IMG/VR virus record: IMGVR_UViG_3300025642_000028
Location: 1 to 24,283 of that record
Source: a virus
Length of the DNA stretch: 24,283 nt
Strand: one strand, 5' to 3'
Position 1 is the stretch's first letter, and each line of letters begins with the position of its first letter. Both the position numbers and the translations under genes were made by a program. Below, one piece after another: positions 1 through 6,173 of the stretch. The notes below the pieces were generated by a model, which had not been told where the DNA came from, did no database searches, and was given only the letters and a program-made list of their open reading frames with translations.

Positions 1-2
1 AA

Positions 3-269
3 ACTGAAAAAGCAGGCAAGAGAATGCCAACAGATAGTGAGTTTACAGAATTATTAAAAACTAAAGAAGATATGCCTAATCTTGTTTTTTCAGGCTACCG
101 CGATACTAGTGGTGCTTTCGGCGGTTCGGCCGCACACACTCACTTTTGGTCGTATTCCATGGATGGGGCTACTTCTTGGCTACGCTACCTGCTCTCTAGT
201 AGTTCCACTGTCACCTGCCGTTTGCATGACCAGGCGCACGGCTTTTCGGTTCGTTGTCTTAAAAAATAA
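3..269 (+). CDS. FISUMP-domain protein, C-terminal fragment (5' end outside window)
   Basis: The frame is open from the left edge and ends in TAA at 267-269, so this is the last 88 residues of a longer protein. The residues 'AGKRMPTDSEF', 'SGYRDTSGAF', 'HFWSYS', 'WLRYL' and the ending 'GFSVRCLKK' match the end of the FISUMP domain, a C-type-lectin-like fold in secreted and surface proteins of Bacteroidetes, Fibrobacter and Patescibacteria. ATG 24 lies inside the conserved domain, so it is unlikely to be the true start. From about base 91 to 260 the coding sequence becomes GC-rich and adenine-poor, unlike all neighbours, and most codons there end in C or T. That is the signature of a diversity-generating retroelement target, so this is probably a hypervariable ligand- or receptor-binding protein. 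The domain call is firm; whether the protein is on the virion or the host surface is unknown. Confidence 0.8.
   Translation, partial: TEKAGKRMPTDSEFTELLKTKEDMPNLVFSGYRDTSGAFGGSAAHTHFWSYSMDGATSWLRYLLSSSSTVTCRLHDQAHGFSVRCLKK
91..260 (+). other. Candidate DGR variable repeat (VR)
   Basis: By hand count this 170-base stretch is about 55% G+C and has about 23 adenines (13-14%), while flanking DNA is strongly A/T-rich. It sits at the extreme 3' end of a C-type-lectin-like gene and ends in an A-free run (241-260), like the initiation-of-mutagenic-homing end of known VRs. Codons are mostly NNY, as expected if AAY codons in a template were mutated at both A positions. No template repeat or reverse transcriptase was seen in the window, so the rest of the cassette would lie upstream, outside it. 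Confidence 0.55.
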
Positions 270-283
270 AGAATAAATAGATA

Positions 284-292
284 TGATATAAT
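284..292 (+). promoter_or_regulatory. Extended -10 promoter (TGATATAAT)
   Basis: A perfect TGN-TATAAT extended -10 lies just after the FISUMP stop and 49 bases before the 74-aa gene at 341. No convincing -35 is visible, which is normal for extended -10 promoters. Predicted transcription starts near 299, so the leader would begin almost exactly at the inverted-repeat arm at 301. Confidence 0.55.
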
Positions 293-300
293 TGGGTAAG

Positions 301-638
301 TAGTTCATTGAAATCACGAGTCAGTTAGTTAATCAAAAATATGTCAGAAATAAGAAATATTCGTTGTGAGTTAGTTAGTGGGGAAGATGTTAGCCATTTT
401 GAAGGGAAATTAAAAACTTTTATTGAGTCATTAGGGCTTGATGTAAGTCAAAGTAAAGCGGCAAAAGATATGTCGCAAACAATACTATGGGATTGGTTTA
501 ATTATATAACCAACCATATCACAGACCATTTATCTGAAAAGAAAAAATGGTATTCTGAAAAATAGAACATTATCTACAAAAGTTGGTTCTGGTTCAGAAT
601 AATTATTAGAATTATTGACTCGTGATTTTAGTGAATTA
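301..638 (+). repeat. Long inverted repeat bracketing the 74-aa gene
   Basis: Bases 311-323 (aaatcacgagtca) are the exact reverse complement of 616-628 (tgactcgtgattt). Allowing G-U pairs, the pairing runs on through 301-310 with 629-638, giving about 23 pairs. One arm is in the 5' leader of the gene at 341; the other is 50 bases past its stop. Two small hairpins (587-599 and 598-616, which overlap and may be alternatives) lie just before the 3' arm. In RNA this would join the 5' and 3' untranslated regions of the message. Confidence 0.5.
341..565 (+). CDS. Small protein of unknown function (74 aa)
   Basis: Hydrophilic protein starting 'MSEIRNIRCELVSGEDV' and ending 'LSEKKKWYSEK', probably mostly helical, with aromatic residues in 'TILWDWFNYI'. 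It has no membrane segment, signal peptide or catalytic motif that I recognise. The start is ATG 341; no Shine-Dalgarno site is evident in the A/T-rich leader. It is probably transcribed alone from the extended -10 at 284-292 and lies between the arms of the 301/638 inverted repeat. Its position just after a possible DGR target invites comparison with the accessory protein Avd, but it is much shorter than Avd (about 110-130 aa). Coding status is likely; function is not inferred. Confidence 0.6.
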   Translation: MSEIRNIRCELVSGEDVSHFEGKLKTFIESLGLDVSQSKAAKDMSQTILWDWFNYITNHITDHLSEKKKWYSEK

Positions 639-756
639 ACCAAATAACAAAAACAACTTATGGAAAAAATGAGAATTTTAGATAAATTAAAAACTAAATA
701 AACAATAGATATATGACCTACAAGTCAGAAAACTGTAATTGTCCTTTGAAAGTTTA
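566..756 (+). other. Gene-poor interval (566-1009 overall): hairpins only before 757
   Basis: No convincing gene lies between 566 and 1009. The first part holds hairpins at 587-599 (ttctg/cagaa) and 598-616 (aataatt/aattatt), the 3' arm of the long inverted repeat at 616-638, and a 13-codon ATG frame at 660-701 with no ribosome-binding site that I do not call. The second part (757-950) is the structured-RNA candidate. I found no tRNA or CRISPR array here. Confidence 0.5.
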
Positions 757-950
757 GTTCTTAATATATAGGTTAGTTTTTAAAACTTAGTAAGTTAAAA
801 TCACAAATCGTAGAAGTGAACTCTGCAATAAGCACCTGCGAAAGGAAACCCTTGCAAGGTCAGGTTGGAATAACCAGTTGAACTTACTATCCATTATGAT
901 TGAGTGCAGTTCATACATGGTAAAAAGTGATTTATCTATATATTAAGAAC
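757..950 (+). ncRNA. Candidate structured RNA, nested multibranch fold
   Basis: The element is closed by a perfect 15-base inverted repeat (757-771 gttcttaatatatag with 936-950). Inside, nested in order, are 798-804 with 927-933 (aaatcac/gtgattt), and 817-822 plus 825-827 with 905-913. The core then holds two hairpins: 834-860 (acctgc/gcaaggt stem, then aagg/cctt, AAAC loop) and 863-875 (ggtt/aacc). A further match of 789-796 (agtaagtt) with 881-888 would make a pseudoknot or an alternative fold. I do not recognise an Rfam family. It ends directly before the leader of the HNH-like gene, so it may be a cis-regulatory leader or a separate RNA. The strand is assumed from the neighbours. Confidence 0.5.
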
Positions 951-1001
951 CGAGCTTTTATAAGCAATTGTTCTTTTAAAATTAAATATCAAGAAAGGAG
1001 G
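949..1001 (+). repeat. Repeated leader element, copy 1
   Basis: The block 'accgagctttt...attgttctttt...atatcaag' followed by AAGGAGG occurs here and again at 1441-1489, each time directly upstream of a small gene (1010 and 1495). Copy 1 has a few extra bases after the first T run. Its SD (994-1001) is 8 bases before ATG 1010. It is probably a shared 5'-leader or protein-binding element; no good -35/-10 pair is visible in it. Confidence 0.6.
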
Positions 1002-1009
1002 AAACTACA

Positions 1010-1255
1010 ATGGCTAAAAGAAGAAGAAGGCGTAAACCTCGGAAGAAACGCAAAGGTTGCACTAGACACCATATCGTCAATAAAGTTTTTGGTGGCAAAG
1101 GTGATGTTGAGAACATTATCTGGCTACACGAAAAAAGACACGATATGTGGCACAGGGTTTTCAATAACCTTAACTTCTTACAGGTAGCAATGATTTTGGT
1201 TCGTGCTAACAATATGGTCAAGGGAACTAACCTAACTATTACGGAGGTAGACTAA
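1010..1255 (+). CDS. Small HNH-like protein (81 aa)
   Basis: After a very basic N-terminus (residues 2-17, mostly K/R) comes 'CTRHHIVNKVFGG', then 'DVENIIWLHEKRHDMWHRVF'. The HH, the GG turn, the central N and the later H...WH follow the layout of small HNH/beta-beta-alpha-metal proteins common in Patescibacteria and phages. Catalysis is not shown: the usual third-strand residues are only loosely matched, and it may be a nucleic-acid-binding or recombination-associated protein. A strong SD (aaaggagg, 994-1001) fixes the start. It is the first gene of a three-gene set with 1257-1391 and 1495-1812, behind the structured RNA at 757-950. It is much shorter than IscB/IsrB, so a HEARO-type element is unlikely though the RNA-plus-HNH layout is reminiscent. 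Confidence 0.65.
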   Translation: MAKRRRRRKPRKKRKGCTRHHIVNKVFGGKGDVENIIWLHEKRHDMWHRVFNNLNFLQVAMILVRANNMVKGTNLTITEVD

Positions 1256-1256
1256 A

Positions 1257-1391
1257 ATGAACACAGCTATAACCTGTGAGGAATGTAACAAACCACACCC
1301 AGATTTAGTGGAGGTTAAGGTAACTGCTATCTTCAAAGGCAGAACTAACGATTTGAAGGTTCAGTTAGAGAATAAAATAAAACCACAGTAA
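1257..1391 (+). CDS. 44-aa CxxC peptide
   Basis: ATG 1257 follows the previous stop by one base and has an SD (ggagg, 1243-1247) nine bases upstream. The peptide begins 'MNTAITCEECNKPHPDLVEV' and ends 'LENKIKPQ'. The single CxxC plus a nearby His could bind one metal ion, perhaps as half of a zinc site completed by a partner. The strong SD and tight spacing support translation. No family recognised. Confidence 0.6.
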   Translation: MNTAITCEECNKPHPDLVEVKVTAIFKGRTNDLKVQLENKIKPQ

Positions 1392-1440
1392 ATTGAAGGA
1401 CAAGGTTATGGTGCTTCTTAATCCCCTTTTTTATTCTCTT

Positions 1441-1489
1441 ACCGAGCTTTTAAATTGTTCTTTTACATAATAATATCAAGACAAGGAGG
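1441..1489 (+). repeat. Repeated leader element, copy 2
   Basis: Second copy of the block described at 949-1001. It shares 'accgagctttt', 'attgttctttt' and 'atatcaag', and ends in aaggagg (1483-1489), five bases before ATG 1495. A T-rich stretch (1424-1433) lies just before it without a clear hairpin. Confidence 0.6.
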
Positions 1490-1494
1490 TGCTT

Positions 1495-1812
1495 ATGAAA
1501 GAACAAGAAGGAAGAAAATCGGCTTCTAAAGAAATAAAGATTTATCCAAAGGGGTACGATATGTTCTGCGAAAATTGCAACGAGAAAACATATTGTCTTT
1601 ATTTAACCAGAATTGGAAACTTTTGTGGTAAATGTGAAGATGAAAGGAGGAAATTTATGGAAAGAATAGATACCAAATGCGAGTTCTGTAACATTCCATT
1701 AACTATCCGATTTGTGAGTGGTGGTAAAGTTTACTGCTATTGCCACAGATGTGGACTTCTTGTGGTACTTCCATTGTCAGCCGAAGCTAAGGAGCTGGTG
1801 AAAGGTAAGTAA
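1495..1812 (+). CDS. Double zinc-ribbon protein (105 aa)
   Basis: Four CxxC-type knuckles form two ribbons: 'FCENC' with 'FCGKC' in the N-terminal half, then 'CEFC' with 'YCHRC' in the C-terminal half. Such small treble-clef/ribbon proteins usually bind nucleic acid or act as adaptors. I chose ATG 1495 rather than GTG 1489 because the SD aaggagg (1483-1489) overlaps that GTG and is correctly spaced from 1495. An equally strong internal SD (1644-1650) sits before an in-frame ATG at 1657, so the second ribbon alone could also be made as a 51-aa protein. The gene ends 29 bases before an intrinsic terminator. Confidence 0.75.
   Translation: MKEQEGRKSASKEIKIYPKGYDMFCENCNEKTYCLYLTRIGNFCGKCEDERRKFMERIDTKCEFCNIPLTIRFVSGGKVYCYCHRCGLLVVLPLSAEAKELVKGK
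1644..1659 (+). promoter_or_regulatory. Internal Shine-Dalgarno and in-frame ATG
   Basis: The SD aaggagg at 1644-1650 lies six bases before ATG 1657, in frame with the zinc-ribbon gene. Initiation here would give a 51-aa product starting 'MERIDTKCEFC' that carries only the second zinc ribbon. Most late genes in the window lack any SD, which makes this one stand out. Confidence 0.45.
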
Positions 1813-1840
1813 TCCTATGGGCTTGATATTTAATTTAGGT

Positions 1841-1876
1841 AAAAGGGTAAGGCTAAACACCTTGCCCTTTGTTTTT
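1841..1876 (+). terminator. Intrinsic terminator after the accessory genes
   Basis: Stem 1842-1852 (aaagggtaagg) with 1860-1870 (ccttgcccttt), 11 pairs including one G-U, loop ctaaaca, followed by gTTTTT (1871-1876). It separates the small-gene cluster from the packaging genes. Confidence 0.85.
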
Positions 1877-1890
1877 GTTAAGAAGTGTAG

Positions 1891-1896
1891 TATAAT
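1891..1896 (+). promoter_or_regulatory. Probable promoter of packaging genes (TATAAT)
   Basis: A perfect TATAAT directly after the terminator and 65 bases upstream of the terminase small subunit. It lacks the exact TGN of the other promoters here (tgtagTATAAT) and no strong -35 is evident. Its position at a transcriptional boundary supports the call. Confidence 0.5.
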
Positions 1897-1960
1897 TATA
1901 GGTAACAGACATCAACTATAAACTATAAAACTCTTACAAGTTAATTTTAAAAGACAAAAA

Positions 1961-2314
1961 ATGGCTACAAAGAAACAAAAAACAGCAGTAGAAAACCTGG
2001 TTGGAAATGGTGGGAATGTAACCAAGGCTATGAGAGATGCTAAATACAGTGAAAATACACTAAATACTCCTAAGAAATTAACTGATAGTAAAGGGTATGA
2101 AGAACTAATGGAAGAATACTTACCTGATGATATGTTATTGAAAGCTTTGGAATCTGATATTAAAGGAAAAAAATTAAACAGGAAAGCAGAACTAGAACTA
2201 GCTTTTAAACTTAAAGGAAAAATGACAGATAAAGTAGATGTTACTTCTAAAGGAGAAGTTATAAAAGGATTTAATTTTACAAAGCCAGATGACTCCAACA
2301 ATAAAACCAACTAA
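1961..2314 (+). CDS. terS: Terminase small subunit
   Basis: At 117 aa it has a usual TerS length. The N-terminal part, 'KKQKTAVENLVGNGGNVTKAMRDAKYSENT', reads as the helix-turn-helix of phage small terminases (tandem helices, then Ala/Tyr-Ser). The C-terminal half is charged and helical, suited to oligomerisation. TerS recognises phage DNA and loads the large subunit. It overlaps the large subunit by 26 bases, the usual pairing. No SD is seen before ATG 1961, only A-rich leader. Confidence 0.8.
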   Translation: MATKKQKTAVENLVGNGGNVTKAMRDAKYSENTLNTPKKLTDSKGYEELMEEYLPDDMLLKALESDIKGKKLNRKAELELAFKLKGKMTDKVDVTSKGEVIKGFNFTKPDDSNNKTN

Positions 2315-3695
2315 AAAACAATACGAGGCTTGGAAAACTTTAAAGGTAGAAGATGAATGTAAATATCCAGTGTTCGGGGGAGGAGCAGGCGGAGGAAAAA
2401 GTTGGATGGGTTGTGAATGGTTATTAACTAACTGTTATTTTTACCCGTTAAGTAAATGGTTCATAGGTAGAGAAGAACTATCACGATTAAAGAAATCAAC
2501 TTTTGTTACATTTCAAAAGGTTTGTAGATTTCACAACATACCAAGAGATGATTGGAAGTTTAACGGACAAGATAATTACATAGAGTTTAAAAATGGAAGC
2601 AGGATTGATTTACTTGATTTAGCTTATAAACCTTCAGACCCTTTATATGAGAGATATGGTTCGTCAGAATACTCAGGAGGTTGGATAGAAGAAGCAGGAG
2701 AGGTAAACTTCCTTGCTTTTGATGTTTTAAAGTCAAGAATAGGACGACATATGAACAAGGAAGATAATATCCCTATCAAGATGTTGATTACTTGTAACCC
2801 AAAGAAGAATTGGTTATATAAATATGTTTATAGACCCTGGAAAGACGGAACACTGGAAAAAGACTTTAAGTTCATTCAAAGTTTATACAACGACAACCCT
2901 TACACAGCAGATGATTATGGAGAACAATTAGCCAGTATTAAAGATAAATCAACCAAAGAAAGATTAATGTTCGGTAATTGGGAATATGATGACGACCCTT
3001 CAATCTTAATTGAATACGACGCTATTATAGATATGTTTACTAATACTGTTGAGGATAGTGAAGAAAAGTTTATGTCAGTTGATGTAGCAAGATATGGACA
3101 AGATAAGACTGTATTTATGTTTTGGAAAGGTTGGAGAGTATATGATATTAAAGTTTTCACGAAGCAAGGAGTTGATGTGACATCTAATAAATTAAAGGAA
3201 TTTGCAAAAGACGAACAAATACCATTTAGCCACGTTATTGTAGATGAAGACGGAGTTGGTGGTGGAGTAGTTGATACCGTGAAAGGTGTTAAAGGCTTTG
3301 TAAACAACAGTAGGCAGATAGTTTCAAGGGAACAAGAAAGAAATAAAATAGAGATAAACTATCAAAACTTAAAGGCACAGTGTTATTACTTACTGGCTGA
3401 TAGGATAAATGAACATAAAATTGCAGTTAGAACTAGTGATGAGAGTATAAAAGAGCTTTTAACAGAAGAATTAGAATATGTTAAATCAAAAGATATAGAT
3501 AATGACGGTAAATTAAAGGTTATAGGCAAAGATGATGTTAAAGAAGCTATTGGAAGAAGTCCAGACTATTCAGATGCACTAATGATGAGAATATACTTTG
3601 AACTACAACCACAATCAATGTTTTCTCAGGAAGAAATAAGGAGAACACAGGAAATACGATACAATCGTGTTATGAGCAACGATACAGGGCTATAA
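2289..3695 (+). CDS. terL: Terminase large subunit (packaging ATPase-nuclease)
   Basis: At 468 aa this is the motor that pumps DNA into proheads and cuts it. Walker A is GGGAGGGKS (residues 30-38), Walker B 'WIEEAGE' (132-138, catalytic Glu at 134/135) and the coupling motif 'TCNP' (168-171). The RNase-H-like nuclease follows with 'SVDVARYGQDKT' (Asp265), 'VIVDEDGVG' (Asp319/Asp321) and 'SPDYSDALMMR' (Asp429). All expected acidic residues are present, so it should be active. The next Met is at residue 40, after Walker A, so ATG 2289 is the only sensible ATG start even though it overlaps terS. Translation is probably coupled to terS. Confidence 0.95.
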   Translation: MTPTIKPTKKQYEAWKTLKVEDECKYPVFGGGAGGGKSWMGCEWLLTNCYFYPLSKWFIGREELSRLKKSTFVTFQKVCRFHNIPRDDWKFNGQDNYIEFKNGSRIDLLDLAYKPSDPLYERYGSSEYSGGWIEEAGEVNFLAFDVLKSRIGRHMNKEDNIPIKMLITCNPKKNWLYKYVYRPWKDGTLEKDFKFIQSLYNDNPYTADDYGEQLASIKDKSTKERLMFGNWEYDDDPSILIEYDAIIDMFTNTVEDSEEKFMSVDVARYGQDKTVFMFWKGWRVYDIKVFTKQGVDVTSNKLKEFAKDEQIPFSHVIVDEDGVGGGVVDTVKGVKGFVNNSRQIVSREQERNKIEINYQNLKAQCYYLLADRINEHKIAVRTSDESIKELLTEELEYVKSKDIDNDGKLKVIGKDDVKEAIGRSPDYSDALMMRIYFELQPQSMFSQEEIRRTQEIRYNRVMSNDTGL

Positions 3696-3716
3696 TTTGT
3701 AGTTTATTATTAAAAG

Positions 3717-3725
3717 TGGTATAAT
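3717..3725 (+). promoter_or_regulatory. Extended -10 promoter (TGGTATAAT) before portal
   Basis: TGG-TATAAT lies between terL and the portal gene. A weak -35 (TTGTAG, 3697-3702) sits 17 bases upstream of TATAAT. Predicted transcription starts near 3732, leaving only a few bases before ATG 3736, so the portal message would be nearly leaderless. Confidence 0.6.
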
Positions 3726-3735
3726 GTAAGTAATT

Positions 3736-5502
3736 ATGGAAACAAAATCAAAACTAAAAAGTCAGATTTCGCGGGAGGTAGAACAATTTCTCACCGAAGA
3801 TGCTAAAATCTCTGATAATTACAACTTCTCACAATACAAGACATCTAACAGGATAACTCTGTTTGAAACACATACCTATCCTACAGGTAAAATAGACTCT
3901 CTAGGCAACTATAAATACTGGTATGACATTATCTCTCCAAGAGTAGATAGCGAAGTAAAGAACATAGATTTTGATACTAAAGATATAACCATTTACTCAC
4001 CTCGTCCAATAGACGAGTTACCTTGCATTATATCTAACCTTAAACTAAAGGAATACCTACGAGAAACAGGACAAGCAGAAGAAATCAACTCAGCTATTGA
4101 AGAAGGAAGTGGTTGGGGTAATGTTGTATGGAAGAAAATAAAAGGAGGCTATGAAAGAGTTGACCTTTCAAACTTCTATGTAATCAACCAAACAGCTGAA
4201 ACACTAGACGATACACCAGTTATTGAACGACATCAGATGACTTCTTCAGAGTTAAGAGCCAAAGCTGATGTATGGGAGAATGTGGATGAAGCCTTAAAAG
4301 AATGTAATACCAAGACCTATAAGACAGATATAGGAACTACTGAGACAGAAACAACTGTGCCTTATTATGAAATCTATGAAAGAAACGGAGAAATAAGTGT
4401 TGCAGACCTTAAAGAAAGCAAAGGTAAGAAACCAACAAAAGGAGATGAAGACAAATATATCCTTGCTAAAGTAATAGGAGCAGGAACTAAAGGAAACGCC
4501 GCTGGGGTTGATATTAAATACATCTTATATGCAGAAGAACTTACAGGAAAGAAGATGTCTGATATTTACAAGGAATTTCACAGAAGCCGTTACAAAAAGA
4601 GATGGTGGAGAGAAGGTATCTATGAATTACTATTTGACCTACAAGTTAGAGCTAACCAGATAGGAAATCAGATAGCACAAGGGCTAGAATTAGCGTCTAA
4701 GACGATTTTAAAGTCAGGTGACCCGCTTATACTACAAAACGTTATAACCGACTTACAGAACGGAGATATCATTAAGTCAGAAGACCTAAGCCAAGTAGTA
4801 TTAAGAATGGATGCTTTCGACCAACTTATAGCAGATTGGAATAGAATACTAGAACTTGCTAACGATTTAACCAACTCAAGAGAGATAGTGCAAGGAGTAA
4901 CACCAGCTTCAGGAACTCCGTTAGGAACTTCCCAATTACTTAACCAAAATGCAGGTAAACTGTTTGACTTCATAAGAGAGAAGTTTGCAATACCTTTTTC
5001 AGAGATATTTGAAAAGTTTGTTATTCCAGAGTTAATCAAAGACCTTAAAGGACAAGAAATACTAAGACTAACAGGCGATAGTGATATGTTAGGACGACTT
5101 CACATCTTATTAGTAGAAGATTGGTATATGCAAAACCTTGCTATATTACCACCACACACCAACGAAATAGCAGTAACCTTAAAGGAAGACAAGCTAAAAG
5201 AGTTGAAAGAACGACCAGAACTACTAATGAAAGCCACTAAGGACCTATTTAAAGGCTTTAAACCTCATATTTCAGTTGTTATCACAGGAGAACAGGTTAA
5301 TTTAGATGCAGATTTACAGACTTTAATGGGATTTGCTCAATTAGAGCAAGACCCTGTAAGAAGAACAGCTATGATAGAACTTGTAATGAAGAAAAAAGGC
5401 ATCGACGTTGGAAGTTTGCCAAAAAGTGACCCCCAACAGGTTCAACAGCAACAACAACAACAGCAACCAGTTAAAAAAGAAAATAATGAAAAAAGAAACT
5501 AG
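3736..5502 (+). CDS. Portal protein
   Basis: At 588 aa, directly downstream of terL and upstream of scaffold and coat, this has the size and position of a podovirus-type portal, the dodecameric DNA channel at one capsid vertex. Features in line with that include the N-terminal 'DSLGNYKYWYDIISPRVDSEVKNI'-type region, the Trp/Arg-rich 'RYKKRWWREGIYELL' (about residues 280-295) and a long helical segment rich in Gln/Asn ('ANQIGNQIAQGLE'), as seen in portal stems. The C-terminus is low-complexity polyglutamine (CAA/CAG run at about 5438-5466) and a basic tail, likely a disordered crown extension. No SD; the near-leaderless promoter at 3717-3725 serves it. The last 17 bases overlap the next gene. 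Confidence 0.8.
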   Translation: METKSKLKSQISREVEQFLTEDAKISDNYNFSQYKTSNRITLFETHTYPTGKIDSLGNYKYWYDIISPRVDSEVKNIDFDTKDITIYSPRPIDELPCIISNLKLKEYLRETGQAEEINSAIEEGSGWGNVVWKKIKGGYERVDLSNFYVINQTAETLDDTPVIERHQMTSSELRAKADVWENVDEALKECNTKTYKTDIGTTETETTVPYYEIYERNGEISVADLKESKGKKPTKGDEDKYILAKVIGAGTKGNAAGVDIKYILYAEELTGKKMSDIYKEFHRSRYKKRWWREGIYELLFDLQVRANQIGNQIAQGLELASKTILKSGDPLILQNVITDLQNGDIIKSEDLSQVVLRMDAFDQLIADWNRILELANDLTNSREIVQGVTPASGTPLGTSQLLNQNAGKLFDFIREKFAIPFSEIFEKFVIPELIKDLKGQEILRLTGDSDMLGRLHILLVEDWYMQNLAILPPHTNEIAVTLKEDKLKELKERPELLMKATKDLFKGFKPHISVVITGEQVNLDADLQTLMGFAQLEQDPVRRTAMIELVMKKKGIDVGSLPKSDPQQVQQQQQQQQPVKKENNEKRN

Positions 5503-5626
5503 AAAAAGAGAGCTTGATAAGATGTATAAAGAACTAACAGACCCAGTAAAACGTCAAGAAGCTCAAAGAAGAACAAGAATAGAGAAAATGTTATCAGATA
5601 AAAAAAAAGACACTGGATATGCTTAA
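5486..5626 (+). CDS. Small basic protein of unknown function (46 aa)
   Basis: It starts at ATG 5486 inside the portal's 3' end and ends overlapping the ATG of the next gene. The sequence is highly charged and helical ('RKRELDKMYKELTDP', 'AQRRTRIEKML'). The frame extends upstream of 5486 but there overlaps the portal polyQ region, so the short form is preferred. Overlaps on both sides imply coupled translation. No family recognised. Confidence 0.5.
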   Translation: MKKETRKRELDKMYKELTDPVKRQEAQRRTRIEKMLSDKKKDTGYA

Positions 5627-5786
5627 AAAACAACTAGAAAGCCGAATATTTGACCAAGATAGAAGAATATGTGAATTAGAAGAGTTTGAAAAGATAGGAG
5701 ATGAGAAGTTATTAGAAGCTTATAAAATCGTTGATGCTAAACAAAAGGTTATCAATAATATTAAGAAATTATTAAATAATAAATAA
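5619..5786 (+). CDS. Small helical protein of unknown function (55 aa)
   Basis: ATG 5619 overlaps the preceding stop by eight bases. The protein ('MLKKQLESRIFDQDRRI...' to 'NIKKLLNNK') is charged and predicted helical, likely coiled coil. Support is the intact frame, the overlap typical of this cluster and codon use like its neighbours. Function unknown. Confidence 0.5.
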   Translation: MLKKQLESRIFDQDRRICELEEFEKIGDEKLLEAYKIVDAKQKVINNIKKLLNNK

Positions 5787-5791
5787 CAACT

Positions 5792-6172
5792 ATGACAAAA
5801 ATGTCAGAAACAAAGAAAGTTAAAAAAGGGATTGTAGAGAAACCTATTAAAAGGAGAAACTTAACAAGGACAGAACTACAAGAGTTTATAGCTTTAACTT
5901 CGTTAGTTAATTCAGAAATGTGGAAAGCTATGCAAATAGCAGGAAACACAGCCCTTATAACAAATGGGATAGAGTATGCTAAACAACTAGAAGATACTTC
6001 AAAAGTGCTTTTAAATGCTAAAAACAACTGGACTAACCAGAAATTAATGGAATGTGGAGTAAAACCAGGAGTTGCTTGCTCAATCAATTCAGAAACAGGA
6101 CAAATCGTTGAAAATGTTAAAGAACCTAAAGTAAAGGTTGAAGTAAAGAAAGGTAAAGCTAAAATCAAATAA
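5792..6172 (+). CDS. Unknown small head-region protein (126 aa)
   Basis: Basic N-terminus ('KKVKKGIVEKPIKRRNLTR'), a central helical part ('SEMWKAMQIAGNTALITNGIEYAKQLEDT') and a Lys/Val-rich tail ('KVKVEVKKGKAKIK'). There is no membrane segment or catalytic motif. It lies in the run of small genes between portal and scaffold, where phages often carry head accessory genes. The stop is followed by T and the next ATG (TAATATG junction), so it is translated as part of a chain. Confidence 0.6.
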   Translation: MTKMSETKKVKKGIVEKPIKRRNLTRTELQEFIALTSLVNSEMWKAMQIAGNTALITNGIEYAKQLEDTSKVLLNAKNNWTNQKLMECGVKPGVACSINSETGQIVENVKEPKVKVEVKKGKAKIK

Positions 6173-6173
6173 T

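Noticed and set aside
82-276. Alternative + frame across the GC-rich 5' region
   Set aside because: The frame at 3-269 matches the FISUMP C-terminus residue for residue in style; the other does not.
660-701. 13-codon ATG frame
   Set aside because: Too short, no ribosome-binding site and between RNA-like elements.
566-1009. DGR template repeat near the candidate VR
   Set aside because: I looked by eye on both strands for the A-free end of the VR (241-260) and its complement and found no match in this interval or elsewhere in the window.
757-1255. HEARO/IscB-type RNA-guided nuclease element
   Set aside because: The protein is only 81 aa with no RuvC, bridge helix or PLMP domain, so only the general layout is similar.
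1395-1440. Terminator before leader copy 2 because of the T run at 1428-1433
   Set aside because: Only a weak 4-bp stem could be drawn upstream of the T run.
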